Shown here piece by piece: positions 8,647-17,619 of a DNA stretch of 64,000 bases. Source of the stretch: Dinoroseobacter sp049800835. GTDB taxonomy: Bacteria; Pseudomonadota; Alphaproteobacteria; Rhodobacterales; Rhodobacteraceae. The translations under genes were made by a program, and so were the position numbers. The first letter of the stretch is position 1. Every line of letters begins with the position of its first letter. Where the stretch lies: positions 1-64,000 of the forward strand of contig NZ_JBNAFU010000002.1 in the NCBI RefSeq assembly GCF_049800835.1. The letters are read 5' to 3'. The notes under the pieces are model-generated. The model made no database searches, was not told where the DNA came from, and saw only the letters and a program-made list of their open reading frames with translations.

Positions 8647-9120
8647 ATGGACTTTCAGATCCGAGCCCTTCCGGCCGCAGAGTTTGAACATCTTTACGAT
8701 CTCAGTGACGCAGAACTGGTTGCGCATCAGGCTTGCAGGCAGATCGTGAAGACCAAGCCCGGAACGCCCTGTCGCGTTAGCATGCAAGACGCGGAGGTTG
8801 GCGAGACGGTGATTTTGGTCAACTACGAGCATCTTCCCGCCGAAAGCCCCTATTGCGCGCGCCATGCCGTATTTGTCCGACAGGATGCAAAGCCCGCGCA
8901 GATTGCGATCAACGAGGTGCCTGAGGTGATACGCACCCGCCTGATCTCGCTTCGGTACTATGATGCGCAGCACATGATGATAGACGCGAATGTTGTTGAA
9001 GGAACGTCTGTAGGTGAGGAACTTTCTGTGGCGTTCAAACGTCCTGAGATCGCCTATGCGCACATTCACAATGCAAAGCCGGGCTGTTTTGCAGCGTCAG
9101 CTCATCGCGTGAAGGTGTAA
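8647..9120 (+). CDS. DUF1203 domain-containing protein
   Basis: A 157-residue protein of the uncharacterised DUF1203 family, recognised from its DFQIRALPA start, the CRVSMQDAEVGE segment, the NYEHLPAESPY motif and the AYAHIHNAKPGCFA end. Homologues are small cytoplasmic proteins without an assigned reaction. The histidine-rich C-terminal motif and conserved cysteines suggest a ligand- or metal-binding pocket, which is inference. It stands alone on the + strand after the rplP terminator and is convergent with the two minus-strand genes that follow. Confidence 0.85.
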   Translation: MDFQIRALPAAEFEHLYDLSDAELVAHQACRQIVKTKPGTPCRVSMQDAEVGETVILVNYEHLPAESPYCARHAVFVRQDAKPAQIAINEVPEVIRTRLISLRYYDAQHMMIDANVVEGTSVGEELSVAFKRPEIAYAHIHNAKPGCFAASAHRVKV

Positions 9121-9165
9121 GGCAAAGACGCCTAAGTCTACGTGCCTCGGCGTGGGCTAGATGTC

Positions 9166-9726
9166 CTAATCTAAATCACTGATCAGGTTTAGCGCATCTG
9201 CCCTGCTGCGCACGGTAACCAAGGGAACCTTGGGGCCATGAAGCGCGAGGCCTTTAATGATTTTCGGGCTTTGGCGCGCCTCAAAGGTCCAGATCCACTC
9301 CAGGAATTCACGGTCTGGCAGTTTCTCAGGGCAGCCCTCCGCCATATCCGGGCGGACCTTCCCATAGCTGGACCAGACGCGCTTTGCCAGTTGCAACAAT
9401 GCCCGGCGTCGCGTGGGCCGTATCCAGATCACAAGGTCTGCACGGGGCACGCGCAGATCAAAGCTCGACACGGTCGTGCCATCAATCACCCAACGCTCTT
9501 GCGCCACAAAACCCTCAGTCAGGCGTCGCTGTTCGCCCCGGTCTCGGATTCGCCAACCGGGAAGCCACCGCACATCCCGGTCGATAGAAATGTGAGGGAG
9601 GCCGTATCTTGCTTCGATGGACCGGGACAGCGTCGACTTGCCGCCGCCGGACACGCCAATCACGAGGACGCGGTGCGCCTTGGCTAAAATACTGCGCGCT
9701 TCCACGACGCTACAGTCCGTCGGCAC
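9166..9726 (-). CDS. P-loop NTPase, adenylate-kinase-like
   Basis: A 186-residue protein of the adenylate-kinase-like (topology-modulation/FlaR-type) P-loop family. Walker A is GVSGGGKS at residues 24-31, followed by ARYGLPHISIDRDVRWLPGW, the usual acidic substrate-side loop, and a basic IRPTRRRALLQLAKR lid-like helix. The phosphate acceptor is unknown. The start is a GTG at 9726 with a G-rich ribosome binding site about seven bases upstream. It begins three bases after the stop of the 2OG oxygenase gene, so the two form an operon on the strand opposite to the ribosomal genes. Confidence 0.8.
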   Translation of the reverse strand: MPTDCSVVEARSILAKAHRVLVIGVSGGGKSTLSRSIEARYGLPHISIDRDVRWLPGWRIRDRGEQRRLTEGFVAQERWVIDGTTVSSFDLRVPRADLVIWIRPTRRRALLQLAKRVWSSYGKVRPDMAEGCPEKLPDREFLEWIWTFEARQSPKIIKGLALHGPKVPLVTVRSRADALNLISDLD

Positions 9727-9729
9727 GAT

Positions 9730-10350
9730 CTACCCCCAGGCGTAATTGAAACTGACTGAGATACGCTCGTCCTCGGCCATGTTCATGGGCACCTCGTGGC
9801 GCAACCACGACTCCCAAAGCAGCACATCGCCAACCGCGGGCTTTGCGTAGACGAAGGTTTTCAACTCGTCCCGCGCGTCTTTCTTGCGGGCGGGCGCGGC
9901 CATCATCCGGGCCGAGCGGGGATCTTCGAGCTTCAGCGCAGATGTGCCCTTGGGCATGGACACGTAGGTTGTGCCTGAAATCACCGAGTGCGGGTGGAGG
10001 TGAGAAGAATGGGTGCCACCCTCGGGCAGGATGTTGATCCAGATATCCTCCAACCGCAGGTCTTTGCCGTCCAGATCGAATTCCAGATCTTCGGCAAAAG
10101 CCGCGACGTGCTGATCCAATACTGTGACAAGATCCTTGAAGATCGGAAAGCGCCACGGCAGGTCAGTCAGCGACGCGTAAGAGGTGTAGCCGGGGTACCC
10201 TTCGGCCTCGCACCATTCTTGTCCCGCCTCGTCATCTTCGGCGATGCCGTAGCATGCAATCTCCAACTCTGCGGTGTCGATCTTGGGCGCAAACTCCGCC
10301 AGTTGCGCGCGGTAGAGGCGGGTCACGAACAGCGAGGTGATCGAGGGCAT
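9730..10350 (-). CDS. TIGR02466 family 2OG-Fe(II) oxygenase-like protein
   Basis: A 206-residue double-stranded beta-helix protein of the TIGR02466 family. Candidate iron ligands are in the HSSHLHPHS cluster (His117, His119 and His121 are options) and His185 (WLRHEVP); Arg196 (ERISVSFNY) is the likely 2-oxoglutarate anchor. The SGTTYVSMP strand after the first histidines is typical. The substrate is unknown. It is the promoter-proximal gene of a two-gene minus-strand operon with the P-loop gene, and its promoter region is back to back with that of rpmC. It is the second predicted 2OG oxygenase inserted in this ribosomal cluster. Confidence 0.8.
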   Translation of the reverse strand: MPSITSLFVTRLYRAQLAEFAPKIDTAELEIACYGIAEDDEAGQEWCEAEGYPGYTSYASLTDLPWRFPIFKDLVTVLDQHVAAFAEDLEFDLDGKDLRLEDIWINILPEGGTHSSHLHPHSVISGTTYVSMPKGTSALKLEDPRSARMMAAPARKKDARDELKTFVYAKPAVGDVLLWESWLRHEVPMNMAEDERISVSFNYAWG

Positions 10351-10417
10351 GTTGGGTCCTTCTAGGCTCAGATGCGGCAGCGCTGCGATGGCCCAAGAAA
10401 AACAGGGAAATCAGTGC

Positions 10418-10446
10418 TTGCCATGTGTCTCTAACGGGCCTATACG
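10418..10446 (+). promoter_or_regulatory. Candidate rpmC (spc operon) promoter
   Basis: TTGCCA at 10418-10423 and TATACG at 10441-10446 are 17 bases apart. The -10 element lies inside a small inverted repeat, GGGCC-TATAC-GGCCC (10436-10450). Transcription would begin about 90 bases before rpmC. It explains how rpmC to rplQ are expressed after the rplP terminator. Confidence 0.6.
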
Positions 10447-10543
10447 GCCCTCTCATCTTGAACTCCACCAGAATCGAGGTGACCCGGCGTGCGTATCGCA
10501 TGACCCAGGGGCCCACTGGTGATGTTGAAAAAGGAACATGGCG

Positions 10544-10744
10544 ATGAACGCCCAAGACCTGCGTGCAAAGACGCCGGACGAGCTGCGTGACCAGCTCGCA
10601 TCCCTGAAGAAAGAGGCTTTCAACCTGCGCTTCCAGCAGGCCACAGCCCAGATGGAGAACACGGCGCGCATGCGTCAGGTTCGCCGCGACGTGGCACGCG
10701 TGAAAACCGTGCTGAACGAAAAAGCCGCCGCGGCGGCAGAATAA
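10544..10744 (+). CDS. rpmC: 50S ribosomal protein L29
   Basis: L29 is a two-helix protein near the tunnel exit, next to L23. The 66-residue product has the usual ELRDQLASLKKEAFNLRFQQATAQ heart and a short alanine-rich tail. ATG 10544 is preferred because AAGGA at 10531-10535 lies eight bases upstream; the ATG at 10538 would leave only two bases. rpsQ follows after 11 bases. It opens the third transcription block of the split supercluster. Confidence 0.97.
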   Translation: MNAQDLRAKTPDELRDQLASLKKEAFNLRFQQATAQMENTARMRQVRRDVARVKTVLNEKAAAAAE

Positions 10745-10755
10745 GGAGCCCGCAT

Positions 10756-10986
10756 ATGCCCAAGCGTATTCTTTCCGGCGTTGTGACCAGCTCCGCCAAT
10801 GCTCAGACAGTCACCGTTTCCGTGGAACGCCGTTTCACGCACCCGGTTCTGAAGAAGACCATCCGTAAGTCCAAAAAGTACCGGGCTCACGATGAGAACA
10901 ACGCTTTCAACGTTGGCGACAAAGTCCGCATTCAGGAATGCGCGCCGAAGTCGAAAACCAAACGCTGGGAGGTGGTCGCAAGCTAA
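10756..10986 (+). CDS. rpsQ: 30S ribosomal protein S17
   Basis: S17 is an OB-fold primary binder of 16S rRNA. The 76-residue product shows the family pattern MPKRILSGVVTS, then VSVERRFTHPVLKKTIRKSKKY, then GDKVRIQECAPKSKTKRWEVV. It lies 11 bases after rpmC, and a 74-base gap precedes rplN. Spacing and order are standard for the spc region. Confidence 0.99.
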   Translation: MPKRILSGVVTSSANAQTVTVSVERRFTHPVLKKTIRKSKKYRAHDENNAFNVGDKVRIQECAPKSKTKRWEVVAS

Positions 10987-11060
10987 GCGGCCACGTCTCG
11001 GTTTTATCGAAACCCTGGGGGAGCTAATGAGAACAGCCCCCAAAGGTCGGGAGAAACCAC

Positions 11061-11429
11061 ATGATCCAGATGCAGACCAATCTGGATGTTGCTGACAACT
11101 CTGGCGCACGCCGGGTTCAGTGCATCAAGGTCCTGGGTGGTTCCAAGCGTAAATACGCCTCCGTTGGCGACATCATTGTCGTCTCGGTGAAGGAAGCCAT
11201 TCCGCGCGGTCGCGTGAAAAAAGGCGACGTCCGCAAGGCCGTCGTCGTACGCACCGCCAAAGAAGTTCGCCGCGAAGACGGCACAGCGATCCGCTTTGAC
11301 CGCAACGCGGCCGTGATCCTGAACAACAACATGGAGCCGATCGGCACCCGTATCTTCGGGCCGGTTGTGCGCGAGCTGCGTTCCAAGAACTTCATGAAGA
11401 TCATCTCGCTTGCGCCGGAGGTGCTGTAA
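11061..11429 (+). CDS. rplN: 50S ribosomal protein L14
   Basis: L14 contacts L19 and 16S rRNA at an intersubunit bridge and is the docking site of the silencing factor RsfS. The 122-residue product is full length (MIQMQTNLDVADNSGARRVQCIKVLGG at the start, GPVVRELRSKNFMKIISLAPEVL at the end). rplX begins one base after its stop, so the two are probably coupled. Confidence 0.99.
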   Translation: MIQMQTNLDVADNSGARRVQCIKVLGGSKRKYASVGDIIVVSVKEAIPRGRVKKGDVRKAVVVRTAKEVRREDGTAIRFDRNAAVILNNNMEPIGTRIFGPVVRELRSKNFMKIISLAPEVL

Positions 11430-11430
11430 G

Positions 11431-11736
11431 ATGGCTGCGAAACTGAAATCCGGCGACAAGGTCGTCGTGCTGGCAGGTAAGGACAAGGGCAAGGAAGGAA
11501 CGATTACTTCCGTCAACCCGTCTGCCGGCAAAGCCGTGGTTGAAGGCATTAACATCGCCATCCGCCACACCCGCCAATCCCAGAACAGCCAGGGCGGTCG
11601 CATCCCCCAGGCCATGCCGATCGACTTGTCGAACCTGGCGCTTCTGGACGGCAACGGCAAGGCCACCCGCGTCGGCTTCCGCATGGAAGAGGGCAAGAAG
11701 GTCCGCTTTGCCAAGACCACCGGGGAGGCTGTCTGA
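11431..11736 (+). CDS. rplX: 50S ribosomal protein L24
   Basis: L24 starts 50S assembly by binding the 5' end of 23S rRNA. The 101-residue product begins MAAKLKSGDKVVVLAGKD, the KOW-domain signature. ATG 11431 is chosen over an in-frame site 21 bases upstream that would lie inside rplN. The stop shares one base with the rplE start (TGATG). Confidence 0.99.
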   Translation: MAAKLKSGDKVVVLAGKDKGKEGTITSVNPSAGKAVVEGINIAIRHTRQSQNSQGGRIPQAMPIDLSNLALLDGNGKATRVGFRMEEGKKVRFAKTTGEAV

Positions 11737-12299
11737 TGCTTGACGCTGCAACCTATACGCCGCGCCTGAAGGTGGCCTATTCGGACACGATCCGTCCGGC
11801 CATGAAGGAAGAGTTCGGCTACAAGAACGACATGATGATCCCGCGCCTCGACAAGATTGTCCTGAACATTGGCGCCGGCGCGGAGGCCGTTAAGGACTCC
11901 AAGAAGGCAAAATCGGCGCAGGAAGACCTGACCGCGATTGCTGGTCAGCAAGCGGTCATCACGAAAGCCAAGAAATCCATCGCGGGTTTCCGGGTGCGCG
12001 AAGAAATGCCGCTTGGGGCCAAAGTGACCCTGCGCGGCGATCGGATGTACGAATTCCTCGACCGTCTGATCACCATCGCACTGCCCCGCGTGCGCGACTT
12101 CCGCGGCGTCAAGGGCAACTCCTTCGATGGTCGTGGCAACTACGCCATGGGCCTGAAAGAGCACATCGTCTTCCCCGAGATCGATTTCGACAAGGTCGAT
12201 GAGACCTGGGGTATGGACATCATCATCTGCACCACCGCGCCCACTGACGCGGAAGCGAAAGCGCTGTTGAAGCATTTCAACATGCCCTTCAACTCGTGA
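11736..12299 (+). CDS. rplE: 50S ribosomal protein L5
   Basis: L5 binds 5S rRNA and touches the P-site tRNA elbow. The 187-residue product contains the family motif MMIPRLDKIVLNIGAGAEA and the GRGNYAMGLKEHIVFPEID segment. It overlaps rplX by one base, and rpsN follows after 19 bases. Nothing unusual is seen. Confidence 0.99.
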   Translation: MLDAATYTPRLKVAYSDTIRPAMKEEFGYKNDMMIPRLDKIVLNIGAGAEAVKDSKKAKSAQEDLTAIAGQQAVITKAKKSIAGFRVREEMPLGAKVTLRGDRMYEFLDRLITIALPRVRDFRGVKGNSFDGRGNYAMGLKEHIVFPEIDFDKVDETWGMDIIICTTAPTDAEAKALLKHFNMPFNS

Positions 12300-12318
12300 C
12301 GCGCGGGGAGAGATAGTT

Positions 12319-12624
12319 ATGGCTAAAAAAGCAATGATCGAACGCGAGAAGAAGCGTCAGAAGCTGGTGGAAAAATATGCCGCCAAGCGTGCTGCGCTCA
12401 AAGAGATCGCGAATGACGAAAGCAAGCCCATGGAAGAGCGCTTCAAAGCGCGCCTGAAGCTTGCCGAACTGCCGCGCAACAGCTCGGCGACCCGGCTCCA
12501 CAACCGCTGCCAGCTTACCGGTCGTCCGCATGCGTACTACCGCAAGCTCAAAGTCAGCCGGATCGCGCTGCGGGATCTTGGGTCCAACGGCCAGATCCCC
12601 GGCCTTGTGAAGTCCAGCTGGTAA
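12319..12624 (+). CDS. rpsN: 30S ribosomal protein S14 (zinc-independent form)
   Basis: S14 is a late-binding 30S head protein. The 101-residue length and the absence of CxxC pairs mark the zinc-free (C-minus) form; the conserved C-terminal block LHNRCQLTGRPHAYYRKLKVSRIALRDL is complete. The stop codon merges into the AAGGAGG ribosome binding site of rpsH. Confidence 0.99.
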   Translation: MAKKAMIEREKKRQKLVEKYAAKRAALKEIANDESKPMEERFKARLKLAELPRNSSATRLHNRCQLTGRPHAYYRKLKVSRIALRDLGSNGQIPGLVKSSW

Positions 12625-12637
12625 GGAGGGTTAGACA

Positions 12638-13030
12638 ATGATGAACGATCCTCTTGGTGATATGCTCACTCGTATCCGCAACGCCCAGATGCGTGGCAAG
12701 TCCACGGTCCGGACGCCGGCGTCCAAGCTGCGTGGCTGGGTTCTCGATGTGCTTCAGGACGAAGGCTACATTCGCGGCTACGAGGCCGTGACAGATGGTC
12801 CGCACCCTGAGCTTGAGATCAGCCTCAAGTACTACGACGGCATTCCGGTGATCCGGGAGCTCAAGCGCGTCTCCAAGCCCGGTCGTCGGGTCTATATGGG
12901 CGTCAAGGAAATCCCCACAGTGCGTCAGGGTCTCGGTGTCTCCATCGTCTCGACCCCGCGCGGTGTGATGTCCGATGCAAATGCACGCTCTGCCAATGTT
13001 GGCGGCGAAGTGCTTTGCACGGTCTTCTAA
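12638..13030 (+). CDS. rpsH: 30S ribosomal protein S8
   Basis: S8 is a primary binder of the 16S central domain and, in E. coli, the translational repressor of the spc operon. The 130-residue product has the typical DPLGDMLTRIRNAQMRGK start and a C-terminus ending GGEVLCTVF. The first of two adjacent ATGs (12638) is chosen because GGAGG lies eight bases upstream. Autoregulation at rplE, as in E. coli, is possible but no target structure was identified. Confidence 0.99.
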   Translation: MMNDPLGDMLTRIRNAQMRGKSTVRTPASKLRGWVLDVLQDEGYIRGYEAVTDGPHPELEISLKYYDGIPVIRELKRVSKPGRRVYMGVKEIPTVRQGLGVSIVSTPRGVMSDANARSANVGGEVLCTVF

Positions 13031-13040
13031 GGAGGGGCCG

Positions 13041-13574
13041 ATGTCTCGAATTGGTAAAAGACCTGTCGACCTGCCGTCGGGCGTAACCGCCACCGTGTCC
13101 GGTCAGACCGTCGAAGTGAAGGGCCCCAAAGCGACCCGCAGCTTCAAGGCGACCGACGACGTGACGATCAGCGTCGAAGACAATGTCATCACTGTTGCGC
13201 CGCGCGGCAAGTCCAAGCGGGCGCGCCAGCAGTGGGGCATGTCCCGCACGATGGTTGCCAACCTCGTTGCCGGAGTGACGGACGGGTTCAAGAAAGAGCT
13301 TGAGATCCAGGGCGTTGGTTACCGTGCTCAGTTGCAGGGGAATACTCTCAAGCTGAACCTTGGCCTGAGCCATGATGTGAACTTCGAGGTGCCGGAAGGT
13401 GTGAAGATCACCGTTCCGAAGCCGACAGAGATCATCGTCGAGGGCACTGACGAGCAGCTTGTCGGTCAGGTCGCCGCTGAAATCCGCGACTGGCGCAAGC
13501 CGGAGCCCTACAAGGGCAAAGGCATCCGCTACAAGGATGAGTATATCTTCCGCAAGGAAGGCAAGAAGAAGTAA
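13041..13574 (+). CDS. rplF: 50S ribosomal protein L6
   Basis: L6 lies near the sarcin-ricin loop and is needed for late 50S assembly. The 177-residue product starts MSRIGKRPVDLPSGV and carries the C-terminal signature RKPEPYKGKGIRYKDEYI. ATG 13041 follows GGAGGGG directly after the rpsH stop. An upstream extension of the frame runs into rpsH and is not used. rplR follows after 11 bases. Confidence 0.99.
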   Translation: MSRIGKRPVDLPSGVTATVSGQTVEVKGPKATRSFKATDDVTISVEDNVITVAPRGKSKRARQQWGMSRTMVANLVAGVTDGFKKELEIQGVGYRAQLQGNTLKLNLGLSHDVNFEVPEGVKITVPKPTEIIVEGTDEQLVGQVAAEIRDWRKPEPYKGKGIRYKDEYIFRKEGKKK

Positions 13575-13585
13575 GGACGCGAACA

Positions 13586-13945
13586 ATGGCAAACAGCAAA
13601 CGAGACCTGTTCTTGAAGCGCCGCCTGCGCGTTCGGAACAAACTGAAGAAAACCGCAGACGGGCGCCCGCGCCTGTCCGTGCACCGTTCCGGCAAGAACA
13701 TCAGCGTCCAGCTGATCGACGATCTGGAAGGCCGTACACTGGCCTCCGCCTCGACTTTGGAAAAAGACCTCGGCGTGGTCGGCAAGAACAACGTCGAAGC
13801 TTCCGCCAAGGTGGGTGCGGCGATTGCCGAGCGCGCCAAGAAGGCCGGTATCGAAGAGTGCTACTTCGATCGGGGCGGGTTTCTCTTTCATGGCAAGGTG
13901 AAGGCTCTGGCCGACGCCGCGCGTGAAGGTGGTCTGAAGTTCTAA
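13586..13945 (+). CDS. rplR: 50S ribosomal protein L18
   Basis: L18 attaches 5S rRNA to the 50S subunit with L5. The 119-residue product has the basic N-terminal stretch (FLKRRLRVRNKLKK), the RPRLSVHRSGKNISVQLIDD strand pair and the CYFDRGGFLFHGKVKALADAARE C-terminal block. A perfect 8-bp hairpin starts seven bases after the stop, ahead of rpsE. Confidence 0.99.
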   Translation: MANSKRDLFLKRRLRVRNKLKKTADGRPRLSVHRSGKNISVQLIDDLEGRTLASASTLEKDLGVVGKNNVEASAKVGAAIAERAKKAGIEECYFDRGGFLFHGKVKALADAAREGGLKF

Positions 13946-13952
13946 ACACTGC

Positions 13953-13975
13953 AGGGCGCCTGTTCGGGGCGCCCT
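13953..13975 (+). promoter_or_regulatory. Hairpin between rplR and rpsE
   Basis: A perfect 8-bp stem (AGGGCGCC at 13953-13960 with its complement at 13968-13975) closes a 7-base loop. No T run follows, so it is more likely a processing, stability or pausing element than a terminator. Confidence 0.5.
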
Positions 13976-14035
13976 CGATGATCCGGGGCCAAATGGTCAC
14001 CAGGATTGATCCAATTCAAGCGCATGGAGGCCTGT

Positions 14036-14614
14036 ATGGCAGAGCGTGACAACCGTCGGGGACGCCGCGAAGACCGCGATGAGACCCCGGAATTTCAGGA
14101 TCGCCTCGTTGCGATCAACCGCGTTTCGAAAACCGTGAAAGGTGGTAAGCGCTTTGGCTTCGCCGCCCTCGTGGTTGTTGGCGACCAGCGCGGCCGCGTC
14201 GGTTTCGGCAAGGGCAAGGCTAAAGAGGTGCCCGAGGCGATCCGCAAGGCGACCGAACAGGCCAAGCGCAACCTGATCCGCGTGCCGCTGCGCGAAGGCC
14301 GCACCTTGCACCATGACATCGAAGGGCGTCACGGGGCCGGCAAGGTTATGATGCGCACTGCACCGACCGGTACCGGGATCATCGCAGGTGGTCCGATGCG
14401 TGCCGTGTTCGAGATGCTGGGTGTTCAGGACGTCGTGGCAAAGTCCATCGGCTCGCAGAACCCCTACAACATGATCCGTGCAACGCTGGATGGCCTGAAA
14501 AAGGAAACCAGCCCGCGTATGGTCGCGCAGCGCCGTGGCAAGAAGGTATCGGACATCCTGCGTAAGCCTGATGCGCCCGAAGCCGAAGCCGCGCCTGAAA
14601 CCGCAGACGCGTAA
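14036..14614 (+). CDS. rpsE: 30S ribosomal protein S5
   Basis: S5 maintains decoding fidelity and lines the mRNA entry tunnel. The 192-residue product has the dsRNA-binding-like N-terminal domain (DRLVAINRVSKTVKGGKRFGF) and the conserved APTGTGIIAGGPMRAVFE segment. The start at 14036 follows GGAGG at 14026-14030; an in-frame ATG 30 bases upstream is less well placed. The last 15 residues are Ala/Glu-rich, a milder version of the tails on L3 and S16 here. Confidence 0.98.
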   Translation: MAERDNRRGRREDRDETPEFQDRLVAINRVSKTVKGGKRFGFAALVVVGDQRGRVGFGKGKAKEVPEAIRKATEQAKRNLIRVPLREGRTLHHDIEGRHGAGKVMMRTAPTGTGIIAGGPMRAVFEMLGVQDVVAKSIGSQNPYNMIRATLDGLKKETSPRMVAQRRGKKVSDILRKPDAPEAEAAPETADA

Positions 14615-14626
14615 GGAGAGCGAGAC

Positions 14627-14815
14627 ATGGCCAAAACCATCGTCGTAAAGCAGATCGGCTCCCCGATCCGCCGCCCGGAGAAGCAGCGTCAGACGCTGAT
14701 CGGCCTGGGCCTGAACAAGATGCACAAGACCCGTGAGCTTGAAGACACACCTGCCGTGCGGGGCATGGTCAACAAGATCCCGCACCTGGTCGAGATCATC
14801 GAAGAGCGCGGCTAA
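14627..14815 (+). CDS. rpmD: 50S ribosomal protein L30
   Basis: L30 is a small 50S protein absent from some bacteria. The 62-residue product is full length (VVKQIGSPIRRPEKQRQTLIGLGLNK with the helix TPAVRGMVNKIPHLVEI). It starts 12 bases after rpsE with AAGGAG in the gap. A 108-base gap with a hairpin separates it from rplO. Confidence 0.98.
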   Translation: MAKTIVVKQIGSPIRRPEKQRQTLIGLGLNKMHKTRELEDTPAVRGMVNKIPHLVEIIEERG

Positions 14816-14831
14816 GCGCAACCTGATTGAG

Positions 14832-14850
14832 CAGGCCCGTCATGGGCCTG
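14832..14850 (+). promoter_or_regulatory. Hairpin between rpmD and rplO
   Basis: A perfect 7-bp stem (CAGGCCC at 14832-14838 and complement 14844-14850, loop GTCAT) starts 16 bases after the rpmD stop and is followed by TTACTT. It could be a weak attenuator or an RNA-processing site. Confidence 0.45.
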
Positions 14851-14923
14851 TTACTTAACAAACAAGAAACGCCGTGGTCGGGGGCTTTCGCTTCGATCCC
14901 CGCATCCGGCAAGGAGAAGCGAT

Positions 14924-15397
14924 ATGAAACTACATGAATTGCGCGACAATCCTGGCGCCACCAAACCCCGCAAGCGCATTGGTCGTGGCCCGGGCTCCGG
15001 CACCGGTAAGACCGGTGGTCGCGGTATCAAGGGTCAGAAGTCCCGCTCGGGTGTGGCGATCAAGGGCTACGAGGGGGGCCAGATGCCGCTCTACCAGCGT
15101 CTTCCCAAGCGTGGCTTCAACAAGCCCAACCCCAAGAAGTACGCTGTCGTGAACTTGGGCCTGATCCAGAAGTTCATCGACGCAGGCAAGCTCGATGCGG
15201 GATCGGCGATCACAGAAGACACTTTGGTGGCTTCCGGCCTCGTGCGGCGCAAGCTTGATGGTGTGCGGGTGCTCGCCAAGGGCGAACTTTCCGCGAAACT
15301 CGACCTGCACGTGACCGGAGCTTCCAAGTCTGCTGTGGCAGCAGTCGAAAAGGCCGGTGGCTCCTTGACGGTCACAACCGCGCAAGCGGCGGCGTAA
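14924..15397 (+). CDS. rplO: 50S ribosomal protein L15
   Basis: L15 is a late 50S assembly protein. The 157-residue product opens with MKLHELRDNPGATKPRKRIGRG, continues with the Gly/Arg-rich extended arm (GSGTGKTGGRGIKGQKSR) and ends with the VTGASKSAVAAVEKAGG domain. AAGGAG lies about seven bases before the ATG. secY follows after a 111-base gap that contains a long hairpin. Confidence 0.99.
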   Translation: MKLHELRDNPGATKPRKRIGRGPGSGTGKTGGRGIKGQKSRSGVAIKGYEGGQMPLYQRLPKRGFNKPNPKKYAVVNLGLIQKFIDAGKLDAGSAITEDTLVASGLVRRKLDGVRVLAKGELSAKLDLHVTGASKSAVAAVEKAGGSLTVTTAQAAA

Positions 15398-15446
15398 CGG
15401 CTTGTGAGGGGCCCGGTGGCCGCTTACATCTAACCCAAGTTTTCCT

Positions 15447-15482
15447 ACGCCGCCGGATCGGGAAACCGTCTGGCGGCGTTTG
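15447..15482 (+). promoter_or_regulatory. Terminator-like hairpin ahead of secY
   Basis: An 11-bp stem with one G-U pair (arms 15447-15457 and 15469-15479) is followed by TT and then GCACG. It lies 26 bases before the secY start. The weak T run suggests an attenuator that lowers secY output relative to the ribosomal genes; this is inference. Confidence 0.5.
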
Positions 15483-15508
15483 CACGAATTAGGTCCAAGG
15501 AACAGGAC

Positions 15509-16869
<1,361 letters not shown>

Positions 16870-16873
<4 letters not shown>

Positions 16874-17451
16874 ACATTATTCTTTTAGGGCCGCCGGGCG
16901 CTGGGAAAGGTACCCAAGCACAGCGGCTCGTCGACGAGCGGGACATGGTCCAGCTGTCGACAGGGGACATGCTGCGGGAGGCGCGCACTTCCGGAACCGA
17001 AATGGGTCAGAAGGTTGCGGCCATTATGGATGCCGGGGAGCTGGTGACTGATGAGATCGTGATCGGTCTGATTGAAGAAAAGCTTCAGTCTGCGAACGGT
17101 GGCGGGTTCATCTTCGATGGCTTCCCACGCACGCTTGCGCAGGCGGATGCGCTGGACGCCTTGCTCGAAAAGAACGGTCAAAGTCTCGATGCTGCGATTG
17201 AGCTGCGGGTTGATGACGAAGCGCTCGTACACCGTATCGTAAACCGCGCGAAAGAAGCGGCCGCCGCCGGGAAGCCTGTTCGGGCCGACGACAACGAGGA
17301 AAGCCTCAAGATCCGCTTGATGGAGTATTACAAGAAGACGTCTCCATTGATCGGCTATTACTATGCCAAACGGCAGCATCACGGGATCGACGGGCTCGCT
17401 GAAATCGAAGCCGTTGCCGGCGAACTCAAGAAAACGCTTGACAGCTTGTGA
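16870..17451 (+). CDS. adk: Adenylate kinase
   Basis: Adenylate kinase interconverts ATP plus AMP and two ADP in the cytoplasm. The P-loop GPPGAGKGT is at residues 7-15, and the AMP-site motif FDGFPRTLAQADAL is present. At 193 residues it is the short form: the LID is reduced to a brief segment (AAAAGKPVRADDNEES) without zinc cysteines. It overlaps secY by four bases, and a 168-base gap with a hairpin follows before rpsM. Confidence 0.99.
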
Positions 17452-17538
17452 TTGGGGTTGACGGCACAGGCCATCAATCTTAGGTCATGCCATCCCTGCC
17501 GGGTGATGAGTCGTTGATGACCCCCGCAGTGATAGATA

Positions 17539-17565
17539 AGGGCCCGTGGCGACCCCGCGGGCCTT
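17539..17565 (+). promoter_or_regulatory. Hairpin between adk and rpsM
   Basis: Arms GGCCCG (17541-17546) and CGGGCC (17558-17563) form a stem extended by one G-U and one A-T pair, with an 11-base loop. No T run follows. It is one of a series of hairpins in the longer gaps of this cluster. Confidence 0.45.
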
Positions 17566-17619
17566 CGGTTGTGAAAAAAGGTTCTGGAATTACGGAACCG
17601 CGACGAAAGGAAGAGACAT

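Noticed and set aside
11004..12275. 423-residue minus-strand frame over rplN-rplX-rplE
   Set aside because: Antisense to three conserved ribosomal genes; no domain pattern.
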